This document shows positions 1-10,036 of a DNA stretch of 64,000 nucleotides, in pieces. Origin of the DNA: JAICMB01 sp963795935. Lineage in GTDB: Bacteria; Acidobacteriota; Terriglobia; Bryobacterales; Bryobacteraceae. The stretch lies in contig CAWCJO010000014.1 of NCBI GenBank assembly GCA_963795935.1, forward strand, positions 1 to 64,000. The letters are read 5' to 3'. The notes below the pieces were generated by a model, which was not told where the DNA came from, made no database searches, and worked only from the letters and a program-made list of their open reading frames with translations. Each line of letters begins with the position of its first letter. Positions within the stretch are counted from its first letter, which is position 1. The position numbers were made by a program, and so were the translations under genes.

Positions 1-1153
1 TCCGATGCCGCATCGAGCGCGTAGAGCCCGCCATTGTTCGTGTTGAAGGGATACTTGTTCCGGAAGTAGTTGTACCGCACGAAGAATTGGTGTTTCTGTG
101 TGATATTCCAGTCCAGTCTTACATCCACCCACTGCGCATGCTGCACTGTTTGCGCTGTCGCCAGCAGACTGCTTGGAATCCCGATCAGAGCTGCGTTCGC
201 GGGCGAAATGGTGGTGGGCGTCGGCGTGGCCCGCTTGATGTGCTCGTACGAGGCGAAGAAGAACAGCTTGTCCTTGATAATTCGGCCGCCGGCATTCGCG
301 GCAAAGTCGTTCGCCACTGGAATGGGCGTTGTCGGACCCGCCAGAATGGGCCTCGCCACCGCGTCGAGCGGACGGCCTAGAAACTGCACTTCGCCGTGAA
401 ACTCGTTGCTTCCCGAAGCCGTGATCACGTTGTAAATGTCTCCCGCGATTTTTCCGAACTCCGGCGCGAAGCTGTTCGAAACCGTCTGGATCTCCCGGAC
501 GTAAATGTCCGCGATCGCGAACAGCCGTAGTCCATAGCGGTCGGTCTCGGTGTCCACCGCGCCATCGAGCTGATAATTGACCCGGTCCACCAACCCGTTG
601 GTATTGAGTAGCCGCGGGATCCCAGCTCCGGATTCGGATGACCGCTCACTCCTGGCTGGAAAAGAACGAAATTATAAGGATTGCGCGAAGTCAGCGGCAG
701 GTTTTCCACCTCCTCACGGCCGATCGTGCGTCCGATGCTCACGCGCGATGGATCCACCACCGGCGCTCCGCCGCTGACCTCGATTGCGGTGCTCGTGGCG
801 CCCACCTTCAACTGCGCATCGATCACTGCCTCCGTGCCGGCGTCCAGAATGATGCCCGTATGCCGCTCCGGCGTAAATCCGGTTTTCGTGATGGTTGCGG
901 CATACGTACCCAACGGCAGGTTTGGGAACACATAATAGCCGTCTTCGGATGTAGTCGCGCTCCGCCGAAAACCCGTCTCGGAGCTTTCGATGCTTACTTC
1001 GGCCTCCGGAATCGGAGCATTCGCCTGGTCGACCACGCGGCCTCGAATGCTCCCGTTAATCGCTTGCGTCTGACTCCATCCCGGCAGCGCCGCTCCCGCG
1101 AGCGCCAGGGCTAGGGAAATTGCCGTTGTTTGAAACCGTCCTGAACGAGACAT
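1..1153 (-). CDS. Oar-like TonB-dependent receptor, N-terminal part; frame interrupted and cut by the window edge
   Basis: Outer-membrane receptor of the Oar/TonB-dependent type. The start is placed at the internal Met (MSRSGRF, base 1153), because a clean Sec signal peptide follows, ending near LPGWSQ; an ATG at 1174 would add seven residues. A carboxypeptidase-regulatory-like domain follows (GSIRGRVVDQ, then DGYYVFPNLPLGTY), then the plug-type motif GRTIGREEVENLPL. Near base 626 the frame slips by one base. The alternative frame then continues with family-typical sequence (NTNGLVDRVNYQLDG, FAPEFGKIAGDIYNVITASG, KDKLFFFASYEH) and stays open to base 1. It is therefore one gene with a one-base deletion, or a sequence error. 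The strand and barrel start agree with the intact paralogue at 13681-16863. The substrate is unknown. Confidence 0.8.
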
Positions 1154-1429
1154 AAGTATACGTAAGAGACGCAACCCAGGTAATTCCGTCTCCTATTCTC
1201 ATGCGCATGCGGTCGCCGCATCCGCATCGATGAACTATGTTCCGCGGGCCGCCAATTTAAATGCCGCGAAAGCCTCGGCTCGTCGAAACCTGATCGTTCC
1301 ATTAGTCGGATGTCCAAGCACCATGAATCGCCGTGCGCCGCACGCGCGCGGATTACTCGCGTGATCCGCGCCGGACGCCATTAACCCTGGATGTCCGCCC
1401 GTCCGCGCCGCGCGCCCGTTCACGCCCCT

Positions 1430-1850
1430 CCCGCATTGGACAATTCTCTCTACCCTCTTCTCCCGCCCCGATACGCCATCGTTGAGCCTGATGGATCTCG
1501 GACTCGCGGACCGCGTCGCCATCGTAGCCGCCGCGAGCTCCGGTTTGGGCCACGCCGCTCGCGCGTGGACGCGTCGCCGAGGGCTCCCGCATCGCCATCT
1601 GTTCACGCGACGCGCAACGCATTGAAGCCGCCGCCGGCGCCATTGGCCGCGGCGTCTTGGCCCAGGCCGTCGATGTCTCGAACGGCAATGAAGTCAAACG
1701 ATTCGTCCAATCCGCGCTCGATACTGTTCGGCCGCATCGACATTTGCGTCACCAACGCCGGCGACCCGCCCTCCAAGCCCTTCGCCGCCGCGGAAGCTCT
1801 CCCCGTGATGAGAGAGCGCCGCTGAAATCGATTCCCCACCATTGCCTCCC
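1430..1850 (+). pseudogene. Truncated duplicate of the short-chain dehydrogenase gene at 5540-6274
   Basis: The DNA from about 1430 matches the promoter-proximal DNA and coding region of the intact SDR gene 4 kb downstream. The shared DNA includes the stretch ahead of the start codon and the start itself (ATG at 1491, MDLGLADRVAIV). The copy has frameshifts soon after the GLG nucleotide-binding loop. It also has an internal deletion that joins the NAG-motif region straight to the segment matching AREVLPVMKERR, where a TGA follows. Homology fades by about 1850. The catalytic half is absent, so this is a dead copy. Orientation is direct with respect to the intact gene. Confidence 0.85.
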
Positions 1851-1943
1851 TCGCGCACATGCGAGGCCGGCAATAGCTCAACCAGCGATATCGCAGCGCG
1901 CTGAATTGTAAACGAGCCGGCGCCGCCTCGACGCTACTCTCAA

Positions 1944-3631
1944 ATGGGATGCGCCTGGATGAAACCGCTTAAGAACGTGCCCGCCTTCGTTTTGGCAATC
2001 CTGCTGGCCGTCTGCCTTCTGACGTACTACTCAATGCGCGATTCCGCCAACCCCCCTCCCCGGGATTCCGCCGCGGCCGAGCAGCCGCTGGTGGACACGA
2101 GCCTGCTGCAAACCGCCGTGAAACTGGCCCCTTTTGCCGCCACGCCCGACGAGCAGGCGCAGGCGCACGAAGCTTGGCGCCTCGCGGACCACGCGCTCGA
2201 CCTCACTTTCGCCGCGGCCTTGCGCGAGGCCCAAGCCGAAGCTGAGTTGCCTGCAAATGGTCCTCTGCGCGAATTGGCGGATCGCATCGCCATGCTCAAG
2301 GAACGCGTGCAAGCGGACAAGAGGCGAGTGGAAGAACTGGGTAGCGACACCGCCGACAAACTGGATCGCGCACGGGCGCAGCTCGATCTCGACCAGGACG
2401 AGTTGGACGACGCCCAGCAGGATCTCATGCGCGAAGGCGGCGACAAGTCGGCCAACCTTCAGCGCCTGCTTCAGGAGCGCGATGTCTCGAACAAAGTTGC
2501 CGACCAGACCCTCAAGTTCGGCGCTCCCGGCGCCCACGGGAACTATGAACCAACAGCTTCGAACGTGGCTCTCCCTGCGCGAATATAATCGCCGGTTGCG
2601 GTCCGCGGAGCAACAAGCCGCCTCCCAAGCCCATACGCTGCTCAGCCAACACAACGCGATCGCCCGTCAACTGCCTCTCCAGCCGGATGCGACAGCTTCC
2701 GTGGGCCGTCTGCGGCAGCTGTCGGGCCAGCGCAAAACGCTCATCGGTCTCGACCAGCGCGTCGACGATACCAAACAACTCGTTAATGTTTATCGGCGCT
2801 GGAGCGGCCTCGTCGAAAATCGGCGGCGCGCGGTCCTGCGCCTGATCTTGCGCTCACTGGCGGCCATTCTCGGCATTCTGCTGGCGGCGGTGCTGCTGAA
2901 TGGCGCGATACGCCGCGCTTTCCCTCGCACCGACCGGCGCCGGCTCCATCAAATACGCGTGATCGGCCGCATTACGCTGCAAGTGGCCGCCGTCCTCGCG
3001 ATTCTGCTGATCCTCTTCGGCCCGCCCACCCAGCTCTCTACGATGATCGGCCTCATCACCGCCGGCCTCACCGTGGTCATGAAAGATTTCATCGTGGCAT
3101 TTTTCGGGTGGTTCACGCTTCTGGGCAAAGATGGCATCAGCGTGGGCGACTGGGTCGAGATCGAAGGCGTTTCGGGCGAAGTCGTCGAGATCGGACTCCT
3201 GAAAACCGTGTTGCTCGAGCTTGGAAACTGGACCGGCACGGGACAACCCACCGGCCGTCTGGTCTCCTTCTCCAATAGTTTCGCAATGGAGCGGCATTAC
3301 TTCAACTTCTCGACGTCAGGTCAATGGCTGTGGGACGAGCTGCAGGTCACGCTGCCCCCGGAGAGCGATCCCTACCGCACGGCGGAACAGATTCGCGAGC
3401 ATCGTCGAGCGCGAGACGCGGGCGGATGCCGCCGAAGCGGCCAAGGATTGGCAGCGCGTCGTCCGTCGATACGGAGCCCGCGAGTTCTCCGCCACGCCCG
3501 CCGTCAATCTTCGCCCGGGCGTCAACGGGGTGGAAGTAGTGGTCCGCTACATCACCCGCGCGCCGCAGCGCAACGCCGTAAAATCGAAGCTCTTCCAGGC
3601 CATCGTCGGCCTGCTTCGCCAGCCTGCATAG
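1944..3631 (+). CDS. MscS-family mechanosensitive channel with long coiled-coil N-terminus (two frameshifts)
   Basis: Small-conductance mechanosensitive-channel family protein, predicted inner-membrane, about 560 residues when its three frames are joined. It opens with a hydrophobic segment (AFVLAILLAVCLL) that may be a signal or anchor. A charged, coiled-coil periplasmic-type region follows to about residue 270. Next come transmembrane helices, including LAAILGILLAAVLL and the pore-type helix IGLITAGLTVVMKDFIVAFFGWF. The cytoplasmic beta-domain motif GISVGDWVEIEGVSGEVVEIGLLKT is characteristic of MscS. The frame changes near 2540 and again near 3405; each reading resumes with good family sequence (RTWLSLREYNRRL; then AAEAAKDWQRVVRRYGAREF). 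The start could be the Met at 1944 or 1959. Sequencing indels or recent decay would both explain the breaks. Confidence 0.8.
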
Positions 3632-3688
3632 CGGCCGGGCGATCACGGTCGTCCAGCCACGTTTGGCTCGCGGTCGCAAACGAAATGC

Positions 3689-4330
3689 TTAATGCGCGTG
3701 TTTCGGATTTCCTAATGGCGGCAACGCGGCCCATTGGCCGGATGGGGAAGAACCAACGCTGTGCAAGCGCAAGGCCAGCCCCAGCATGCAGATTGCGCTG
3801 AAGCCAAAATAGGACCCGAGTAAAACAAGATCTGGGTGCGACCCTGGTTCTATCTTGAACCAGCGCAACCCGAGGGCAAGAAACGCCACGGCAAAACCAA
3901 AGGAGGCCACTCCGGCCAAGGTAAAAAACCATCCGTCCGCAACATGACACCGCTGCCGCAGGGTCCGTGCGATTCGCAATTCGAGAATACCGGCGCTGAT
4001 CGCCATCACAATGACCAGGACCGCGATAGTAAGAAAGCCGATCCGAAAACGGGTAAAGCCGTATTGGATCAGTCCGAGCGCGCCAATCGCAAGACCATTC
4101 AGCGCCAGAAGCCGGCATTTGCCATTCACGGATCTCACGATGCCGGCTGCGATCGTGCAGGCTCCTGCCGCCATCGCAAGCGTACCCAAAGTCGCAATCG
4201 CGCCGTTCCAGGAATGGAAAGTGAGGGGTCCATCCGTCTCCTGCATGATTAAGTAGATAACGGAAATAATCGCTTCCAGAATGCCGCATAATGCCAGCAA
4301 CAGGCAGTTCTTAGCGAGTGTTTGGATCAA
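3689..4330 (-). CDS. Multi-pass membrane protein, HdeD/DUF308-like
   Basis: 213 residues with about six hydrophobic helices spread over the length and only short loops. It ends in a soluble tail. The pattern of small-residue-rich helices (LNGLAIGALGLIQYG, VMAISAGILELRIA) resembles the HdeD/DUF308 family, but no catalytic motif is visible and the assignment is tentative. It is convergent with the MscS gene, with 57 bases between the two stops and no obvious hairpin terminator. Function unknown. Confidence 0.65.
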   Translation of the reverse strand: MIQTLAKNCLLLALCGILEAIISVIYLIMQETDGPLTFHSWNGAIATLGTLAMAAGACTIAAGIVRSVNGKCRLLALNGLAIGALGLIQYGFTRFRIGFLTIAVLVIVMAISAGILELRIARTLRQRCHVADGWFFTLAGVASFGFAVAFLALGLRWFKIEPGSHPDLVLLGSYFGFSAICMLGLALRLHSVGSSPSGQWAALPPLGNPKHAH

Positions 4331-4481
4331 GGCGCGCCTCCCATATCATGATCGGCAGTGCCCCTCTAATAGGGATTGAGGGCTTCTCCACCGATCATAG
4401 CGCCGGCCCGGCCCAGATAGCGATTTGGCGATCGCGCCGGCAACTCATCCCGGTGTTAGAGTTGTAAAAATAGGCACGGTC

Positions 4482-5387
4482 ATGCGCAGAAGATCTTTCT
4501 TAAATATGTTGCCCGCGGCGGCAATCGCCGCGAGGTCATCGCTCGCGGAAGACTCGCCGCCCGAACGGCCCAAAGTTCCCGGAACGCTGTCCTTGCGGGC
4601 GCGCCGCCGGAGCGCACGGGGCGCGGTCTCCGAACAGGCGCTCCACTGGGAGGTGGCGCAGACGGCCATTATCGTCTGCGATATGTGGAACACGCACACG
4701 TGCGGCATGTCCGCGCAACGCGTCGCCGCCATGGCGCCGCGAATGAACAACGTTTTGATCGCGGCCCGCAGCCTGGGCGTCATGATCGTTCACTCTCCCA
4801 GCGATACCATGAAATTCTACGAGGGAACGCCTCAACGCCTGCGAATGCAACGAGCTCCCATGGCGCCCTCTCCCACACCGATTGTGGCTCGTTGCGGCCG
4901 CGATGCCGAAGAGGAGCGCGCGTTTCCAGTGGACGACAGCGCCGGCGGCTGCGACGATCCCGTCGTAAAAGAATGGACCGGGCCCTACCCATGGACTCGC
5001 GAGAACCCCGCCATCGACATCGGCGGATTTGACGGCGTCAGCGAGAGCGGCCAGGAAATCTACAACTACTGCAAGCGGGAAGGCATCGCCAACATCGCCC
5101 TCATGGGTGTCCATACCAACATCTGCATTCTCAACCGCTCGTTTGGGATCCGGCAGATGACCCGGCTAGGCTTCAAAGTGGTTCTGGTGCGCGACCTGAC
5201 CGATTCCATGTACGATCCACGCGCGCGGCCATTCGTCAGCCACGCCCGTGGCACTCAGTTGATCGTCGAGCATATCGAAACCAGGTGGTGTCCCTCGATC
5301 CTCAGCGACGATCTCACGCATGTCATTGAGGGATCGGACAACCCTCCGAATCTTACGGCTGGATCCCCGTCCGCCCCCACCCGCTGA
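4482..5387 (+). CDS. Exported cysteine hydrolase (isochorismatase-like superfamily)
   Basis: Isochorismatase-fold hydrolase of 301 residues. The start is set at the ATG at 4482, because MRRRSFLNMLPAAAIAARS is a Tat-type leader; an upstream in-frame start at 4425 would bury it. The catalytic triad of the family can be placed. The Asp is in AIIVCDMWNTH. The nucleophilic Cys is in GVHTNICILNRSFG. A Lys candidate lies in the central segment. The long insert between the Asp and Cys motifs resembles secreted acidobacterial and planctomycete members. The substrate is not known; the fold hydrolyses amides or enol-ethers. It stands between a membrane protein gene and the SDR with no operon signal. Confidence 0.8.
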   Translation: MRRRSFLNMLPAAAIAARSSLAEDSPPERPKVPGTLSLRARRRSARGAVSEQALHWEVAQTAIIVCDMWNTHTCGMSAQRVAAMAPRMNNVLIAARSLGVMIVHSPSDTMKFYEGTPQRLRMQRAPMAPSPTPIVARCGRDAEEERAFPVDDSAGGCDDPVVKEWTGPYPWTRENPAIDIGGFDGVSESGQEIYNYCKREGIANIALMGVHTNICILNRSFGIRQMTRLGFKVVLVRDLTDSMYDPRARPFVSHARGTQLIVEHIETRWCPSILSDDLTHVIEGSDNPPNLTAGSPSAPTR

Positions 5388-5539
5388 ACCGGGCGACGCT
5401 TCCTGAATCGAGAAACTCCCGATCCGCGTCTGGCCCCGAATCGGTCATCGGCATGCCTCCCGCCCCTTTCACATCGATCCCGCATTGGACCATTCTCCCT
5501 TTACCCCTCTCGCGGCCCGATACGCTATCGTTGAGCCTG

Positions 5540-6274
5540 ATGGATCTTGGACTCGCGGATCGCGTCGCCATCGTAGCCGCCGCGAGCTCCGGTTTGGGCC
5601 AGGCCGTCGCGCGCGGACTCGCCGCCGAGGGCGCCCGCGTGGCCATCTGCTCCCGCGACGCCCAACGCATTGAAGCCGCCGCCAACGCCATCGGCCGCGG
5701 CGTCCTGGCCCAGGCCGTCGACGTCTCGAACGGCAACGAAGTAAAACGATTCGTGCAATCCGTGCTCGATACTTTTGGCCGCATCGACATTTGCGTCACC
5801 AACGCCGGCGGCCCGCCCTCCAAGCCCTTCGCCGACACCTCCACCGACGACTGGCGCTCCGCCGTCGACCTCAATTTCATGAGCGCCGTCCATTTCGCCC
5901 GTGAAGTTCTCCCCGTTATGAAAGAGCGGCGCTGGGGCCGATTCCTCACCATCACCTCCGTCGCCGTCCTGCAGCCCGTCCCCAATCTTGTCCTGTCCAA
6001 CGCCGTCCGCTCCGCCGTGCGCGGCCTCGTCAAAACGCTGTCCAACGAATACGCGCCTTACAATGTTCTCGTGAACAATGTGTGCCCCGGCTTCACCGCC
6101 ACCGAAAGATTAAAAGAGTTCGCCGGCAACATCCCGCTCGATCAAATTCCCCTCGGCCGCCTCGCCACGCCCGAGGAGTTCGCCGATGTCGTCGTGTTTC
6201 TCGCCTCCGAGCGCGCCAGCTATATCACCGGCTCCTCCATCGCCATCGACGGCGGGCTGGTCAAAGGAGCCTGA
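5540..6274 (+). CDS. Short-chain dehydrogenase/reductase with an atypical active site
   Basis: 244-residue NAD(P)-dependent oxidoreductase of the SDR superfamily. The start is placed at 5540 (MDLGLADRVAIV), the usual SDR N-terminus, although the frame is open from 5453. Visible motifs are the Rossmann loop AAASSGLGQAVA, the NAG motif in ICVTNAGGPPSKPF, the catalytic-loop serine in TITSVAVLQP and the C-terminal YITGSSIAIDGG. The usual YxxxK catalytic pair is absent. The corresponding segment reads VLSNAVRSAVRGLVKTL, so Tyr and Lys are replaced by Ser and Arg, as in a divergent SDR subgroup. It is followed six bases later by a membrane-protein gene. A truncated duplicate lies at 1430-1850. Confidence 0.9.
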   Translation: MDLGLADRVAIVAAASSGLGQAVARGLAAEGARVAICSRDAQRIEAAANAIGRGVLAQAVDVSNGNEVKRFVQSVLDTFGRIDICVTNAGGPPSKPFADTSTDDWRSAVDLNFMSAVHFAREVLPVMKERRWGRFLTITSVAVLQPVPNLVLSNAVRSAVRGLVKTLSNEYAPYNVLVNNVCPGFTATERLKEFAGNIPLDQIPLGRLATPEEFADVVVFLASERASYITGSSIAIDGGLVKGA

Positions 6275-6279
6275 CCCGT

Positions 6280-6993
6280 TTGCCCGCCGTACGAATCGAA
6301 TCGGCAAGCGCCCGCAAGCTCCGCGACCGCAATAAAATTCACTACCGCCTGGCGCACTGGCCCATCTGGATCTTTGTCTTTTACCTCGCCCCCGGCTGGC
6401 TCACCTTCGATCTGTTCGCGCGCGGCTTCACCACCGGCAACGCGATGTGGCTCGGCGCCGTCCTGCTGGGCACCGGCATTGCCGCCTTGCGCGGCCGCCT
6501 GCCCGGCGTCGAGCCGCGCCCCTACATCATTCGCTTCACCGAAGACAAGCCCAATCCCCTCTATCGCCGCGTCTGCTATACCTTCGCCTGGAGCGCCCTG
6601 ATCTCCTACGCCGTCCTCAACGCCGCCGGCTTAATCGGCGCCATCGCAACCGGCCATTGGCGCCTCCTCCAGATTTACGCGTACGCTTATTTCCCCCTCG
6701 CAATCCTGATTTGGATCCTCGGCGCCTGCGGCCTGCTGCCTCGCGTCAAGCGCTCCACCCAAGGCGAAGGCCACGAGCGGCGCTACTTCTACGGTTCCGT
6801 CTGGGCCGTCACCCTCGCGCAACCCGCGCTGGGCCTGCTGTGGGTCGCGCTCCCGGCCCATTCACGGGCCGCCGACGCCGCAAAACTGGCCGTATTCCTG
6901 ACAATTCTCGTCATCATGGGGCTACTGGCGCGCCGCGGCCTCCTGCCGCGCACCCGCCGCATCGTGCCCGGAGAGCTGGCCATCTCCGATTGA
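6280..6993 (+). CDS. Integral membrane protein of unknown function (TTG start)
   Basis: 237-residue protein with about six transmembrane helices (e.g. IWIFVFYLAPGWLTFDLF, LLQIYAYAYFPLAILIWIL). I do not recognise the family. The TTG at 6280 is chosen as the start because AAAGGAG lies just upstream, within the last codons of the SDR gene. The longer open frame overlaps that gene. Its stop overlaps the TTG start of the next gene (TTGA at 6990-6993), so the SDR, this protein and the alpha/beta hydrolase probably form one transcript. Confidence 0.65.
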   Translation: MPAVRIESASARKLRDRNKIHYRLAHWPIWIFVFYLAPGWLTFDLFARGFTTGNAMWLGAVLLGTGIAALRGRLPGVEPRPYIIRFTEDKPNPLYRRVCYTFAWSALISYAVLNAAGLIGAIATGHWRLLQIYAYAYFPLAILIWILGACGLLPRVKRSTQGEGHERRYFYGSVWAVTLAQPALGLLWVALPAHSRAADAAKLAVFLTILVIMGLLARRGLLPRTRRIVPGELAISD

Positions 6994-8003
6994 TCTACAT
7001 CCTCATTCTGTTCCTCGCCATGTGGCTCGTCGCAGCCGTAGCCGGCCTTGTCTATCAATGGTCCGGCGTCCGGCGCGACGCGCAACTCTTCCCCGCCCCC
7101 GGCCGCATCGTCCGCGTCGGCCCCAATCTTCTGCACCTTTACGAGCTCGGCGAAGGCTCACCCGCCGTAGTGCTCGAATCGGGAATCTCGGCCACTTCCA
7201 TAAACTGGCGCGCTGTCCAGACCGAAATCGCGAAGTTCACGCGCGTCCTCGCCTACGACCGCGCCGGCCTCGGCTGGAGCGGCCCGGCCCGCACTCCCCG
7301 CACCGCCGCCCAAATCGTCGATGAGTTGCGCGATCTGCTCCGCGCCGCCCAAGTCCCGCCGCCGTACATTCTCGTCGGCCACTCCTTCGGCGGCCTCGTC
7401 GTACGCCTCTACGCCGCGCGCTACCCCACCGACGTCGCCGGCCTCGTACTCGTGGACCCCCTGCGCCCGCAAGAGTGGCATCCGCTCACGGCCGTCCAAC
7501 GCCGCAATCTCGTCGGAGGCGCCATGCTGTCGCGCTGGGGAGCCTTCCTGGCCCACTGCGGCGTCGTGCGTTTCACTCTAACCCGTTTGTCCAGCGGATC
7601 GCGAACGCTGCCGCGCCTCATTGGCCGCGCTACCTCCAGCCGCGCCGGTCTTCAAACCATGGAGCGCCTCGTCGGCGAGATCCGCAAAATGCCCCCCGAC
7701 CTGTGGCCCGCCATCACGTCCCACTGGTGCCATCCCAAATCCTTCTCGAGCATGGCCGCCCACCTCCGCGCCCTCCCCGCCGGAGTCGCCGCCATGCTCG
7801 CCGCCGCCCCCCTGGCGAACATCCCCGTCAGCATCCTGACCGGCGCCAAAAGCTCCACCAAATGGTCCCCCGCCGACATCGCCGGCATCGCGGCCAACGT
7901 CACCCACACCGTCGCTGAAAACAGCGGCCACTGGATCCAACTGGACGAGCCCGCCCTCATAGTCGACGCCGTGAGAAGCCTAATGAATCGCGCCGGCGAG
8001 TAG
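6990..8003 (+). CDS. Membrane-anchored alpha/beta hydrolase
   Basis: About 337 residues. An N-terminal hydrophobic helix (ILILFLAMWLVAAVAGLVY) anchors or exports the protein. An alpha/beta-hydrolase fold follows. The nucleophile elbow is GHSFGG near residue 130. The oxyanion segment is VVLESGISATSINW and the catalytic His is in ENSGHWIQLDEP. The start is TTG at 6990, overlapping the previous stop by four bases; an ATG at 7020 is the alternative. The 3' end overlaps the convergent gene on the other strand (stop at 7957). A short copy of its C-terminal coding region is found at 19069-19185. Substrate unknown. Confidence 0.85.
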   Translation: MIYILILFLAMWLVAAVAGLVYQWSGVRRDAQLFPAPGRIVRVGPNLLHLYELGEGSPAVVLESGISATSINWRAVQTEIAKFTRVLAYDRAGLGWSGPARTPRTAAQIVDELRDLLRAAQVPPPYILVGHSFGGLVVRLYAARYPTDVAGLVLVDPLRPQEWHPLTAVQRRNLVGGAMLSRWGAFLAHCGVVRFTLTRLSSGSRTLPRLIGRATSSRAGLQTMERLVGEIRKMPPDLWPAITSHWCHPKSFSSMAAHLRALPAGVAAMLAAAPLANIPVSILTGAKSSTKWSPADIAGIAANVTHTVAENSGHWIQLDEPALIVDAVRSLMNRAGE

Positions 8004-10036
8004 TCCGCCGAGTTCCACAACGAATGACTGCTAACTCGGGCCCCTCGGCCAGCGCTTGGCTGTAAAGACGATAAACCCGCGCGCGCCTGCGATCGCGCGA
8101 TCCACGATATCCATTGACAACCGCGTCCAGGCCATCCAACAACCTGGTAGCCGTATCGACGTAGAACCGCCCGGCCGCTTCTTCTGACGCCTTCGGCAGG
8201 GGCACAATTTCGCCCGACGCGAGCAGGCGCTTTCGTTCAACCAGAGCGCGCACCGCATCGATCGCCAGACGCGCATGCGCCTCTTCATAGCCGCTGTCAA
8301 ATGCCATGTCCGAAGTGGCCAAGGCACGAAGGAACTGCTGCACCCGCACGGCCCGGCGCACAACATCCGTGCCGTCGTCTTGCAGCGGAACGTCGTGCGG
8401 CCGCGCAGTTTCACCCCGGAGCGGCGCTGCCGGTTTCCCGAGCGCCAACGTGATGCGCGCCAGTCGCGGCGTTTGCTCATACGGCAGAAAAACCGTATGC
8501 GCATCGAACCGCGTCCACGTCTTTCCGTTTATCCATACTTGCCGGATCGCACCCACGCCGATGGTGGATAGATATAATTTCTTGTCTCCAAAACGAATCG
8601 GATCCAACTGCTCCAACTCCGTCACCGTTGTTGGAATGTGTGGGACCAACGTAAGCCCGCCGGCCTGGTACAGGTACTCGAATAAACCGCGAACGAACGC
8701 GGCGGGAATCCCGAACGCATCGTATGTCAGGTTAATTGGCTGGTTCGGCTGGTACACCGCATTTCCAAAATCCGTGAGGGGGTTGTCCATGCGAAACTGT
8801 CGCGCGAACTTCAGGATTTGGCCGCATCGAGCGGCGCGCCTCATCGAATTTCGATAACCGGTAATACGCCATGATCATGCGCGCCTCGCATGTCGACCAA
8901 TGCCCCCCGTTGACCCACTCCCCAAACCGCCAGATCCCTTTCAGCGGATTGTACATATCATCCAGCGAAGGATAATTGGCGATGATCAGATCGTGCGGCC
9001 GCAATTCCGGAATGGAGTCGATCTTTGCGTATATGCGCGCGGCCTGCTCGTCATTCACCACTCGAAAACAGATAGCGTCGTGGTTTGGCGCGCTTTCGAA
9101 ATACCCGTACCGCGCGGCGCCATAGACGCCATGCCGCGTCCCATCGGGGTCGAGCGATTTGATGAAGTAACCCTCCTCTGTCATCAGCCGCGGCAGGCCC
9201 GCGCGCGCCTGCTCGCGCCGTTGCGCGTAAAGCCCCGCCTTGGCATTATCCCCGGCGAGCTTTTCAAGCTCGATCAACCGGTCCAGCGCCGCGATATACG
9301 TGATCGAGAGGCCCGCCAAATAGGCCATATCATACGTCCCGTCCTCCCGCCGCCAACCGGCATAACTGGGCGCCAGCAGGTTGGCCGCCGGCCCCGCCAG
9401 GAACAGGTTGTTCTTAGGGTCGCGGCGTGTGTCTAGGAAATTAGCAGCGCGTTCGAGCATAGGCAAGTAGTGTTTAATGGCATCCGGTCGCCGCGAGATC
9501 AGCACCGCCTCCGCTTGCATCACAATTGCCGCCGCCGTGAATTCGAGGCCCCAATCGTGGATCCATGTCTTACCGTCACCCTGTTTGTAAGCAAGACAGC
9601 CAGGCGTGGCGCCGTCTCCCAGTTGCCCATCCGGCGCAATCCACGTCCAACCCGGCGAGCGCAGCTTGCGGCAGCCGACGCGCTTACCATTCCCCATGCG
9701 GTCGAACCATAGGTCCTGCGAATTCTGAACGAATCTTGCCAGCGCTTCGCCATAAAACGGAAGACCGCAGTACGTCGTGCCATAGCTGTTTTGAATCCAC
9801 CACGCTTTCCAGGTGGGCCCTTCCCACAGACCGTTCCACTGCGGAGCGTACAGCATGTTTACGCTCTGAAATTGCGGATCGGGTTCGAGCATCCGTCGAG
9901 CCGTGTCCAACAGTTTTAGATATTCCGTGTCTCCCGCGCCCCGGAAATGTCTACCCTCGAAACGATCCGCCGCCGGCGCTCCGCTTGCGGTTAAAAGAAA
10001 ACAGAGGACCGCCCCTACGCGCGCCGCGCAGGTCAC
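7957..10036 (-). CDS. Secreted six-hairpin (alpha/alpha barrel) glycosidase-like protein, one frameshift
   Basis: About 690 residues when the frames are joined. A Sec signal peptide (AVLCFLLTASGAPAA) is followed by an alpha-toroid glycosidase-like region. Recognisable stretches are WEGPTWKAWWIQNSYGTTY, IHDWGLEFTAAAIVMQAEAV and WVNGGHWSTCEARMIMAYY. The family resembles trehalase/MGH1-type clan-G hydrolases, but no exact GH family can be assigned. An extra C near 8822 shifts the frame; the reading resumes as QILKFARQFRMDNPLTDFGN and runs to 7957. The last about 20 codons overlap the convergent alpha/beta hydrolase gene. The ATG at 10036 overlaps the stop of the next upstream gene by four bases, so it is translationally coupled to it within the GntR-receptor-sulfatase cluster. 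Confidence 0.75.
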
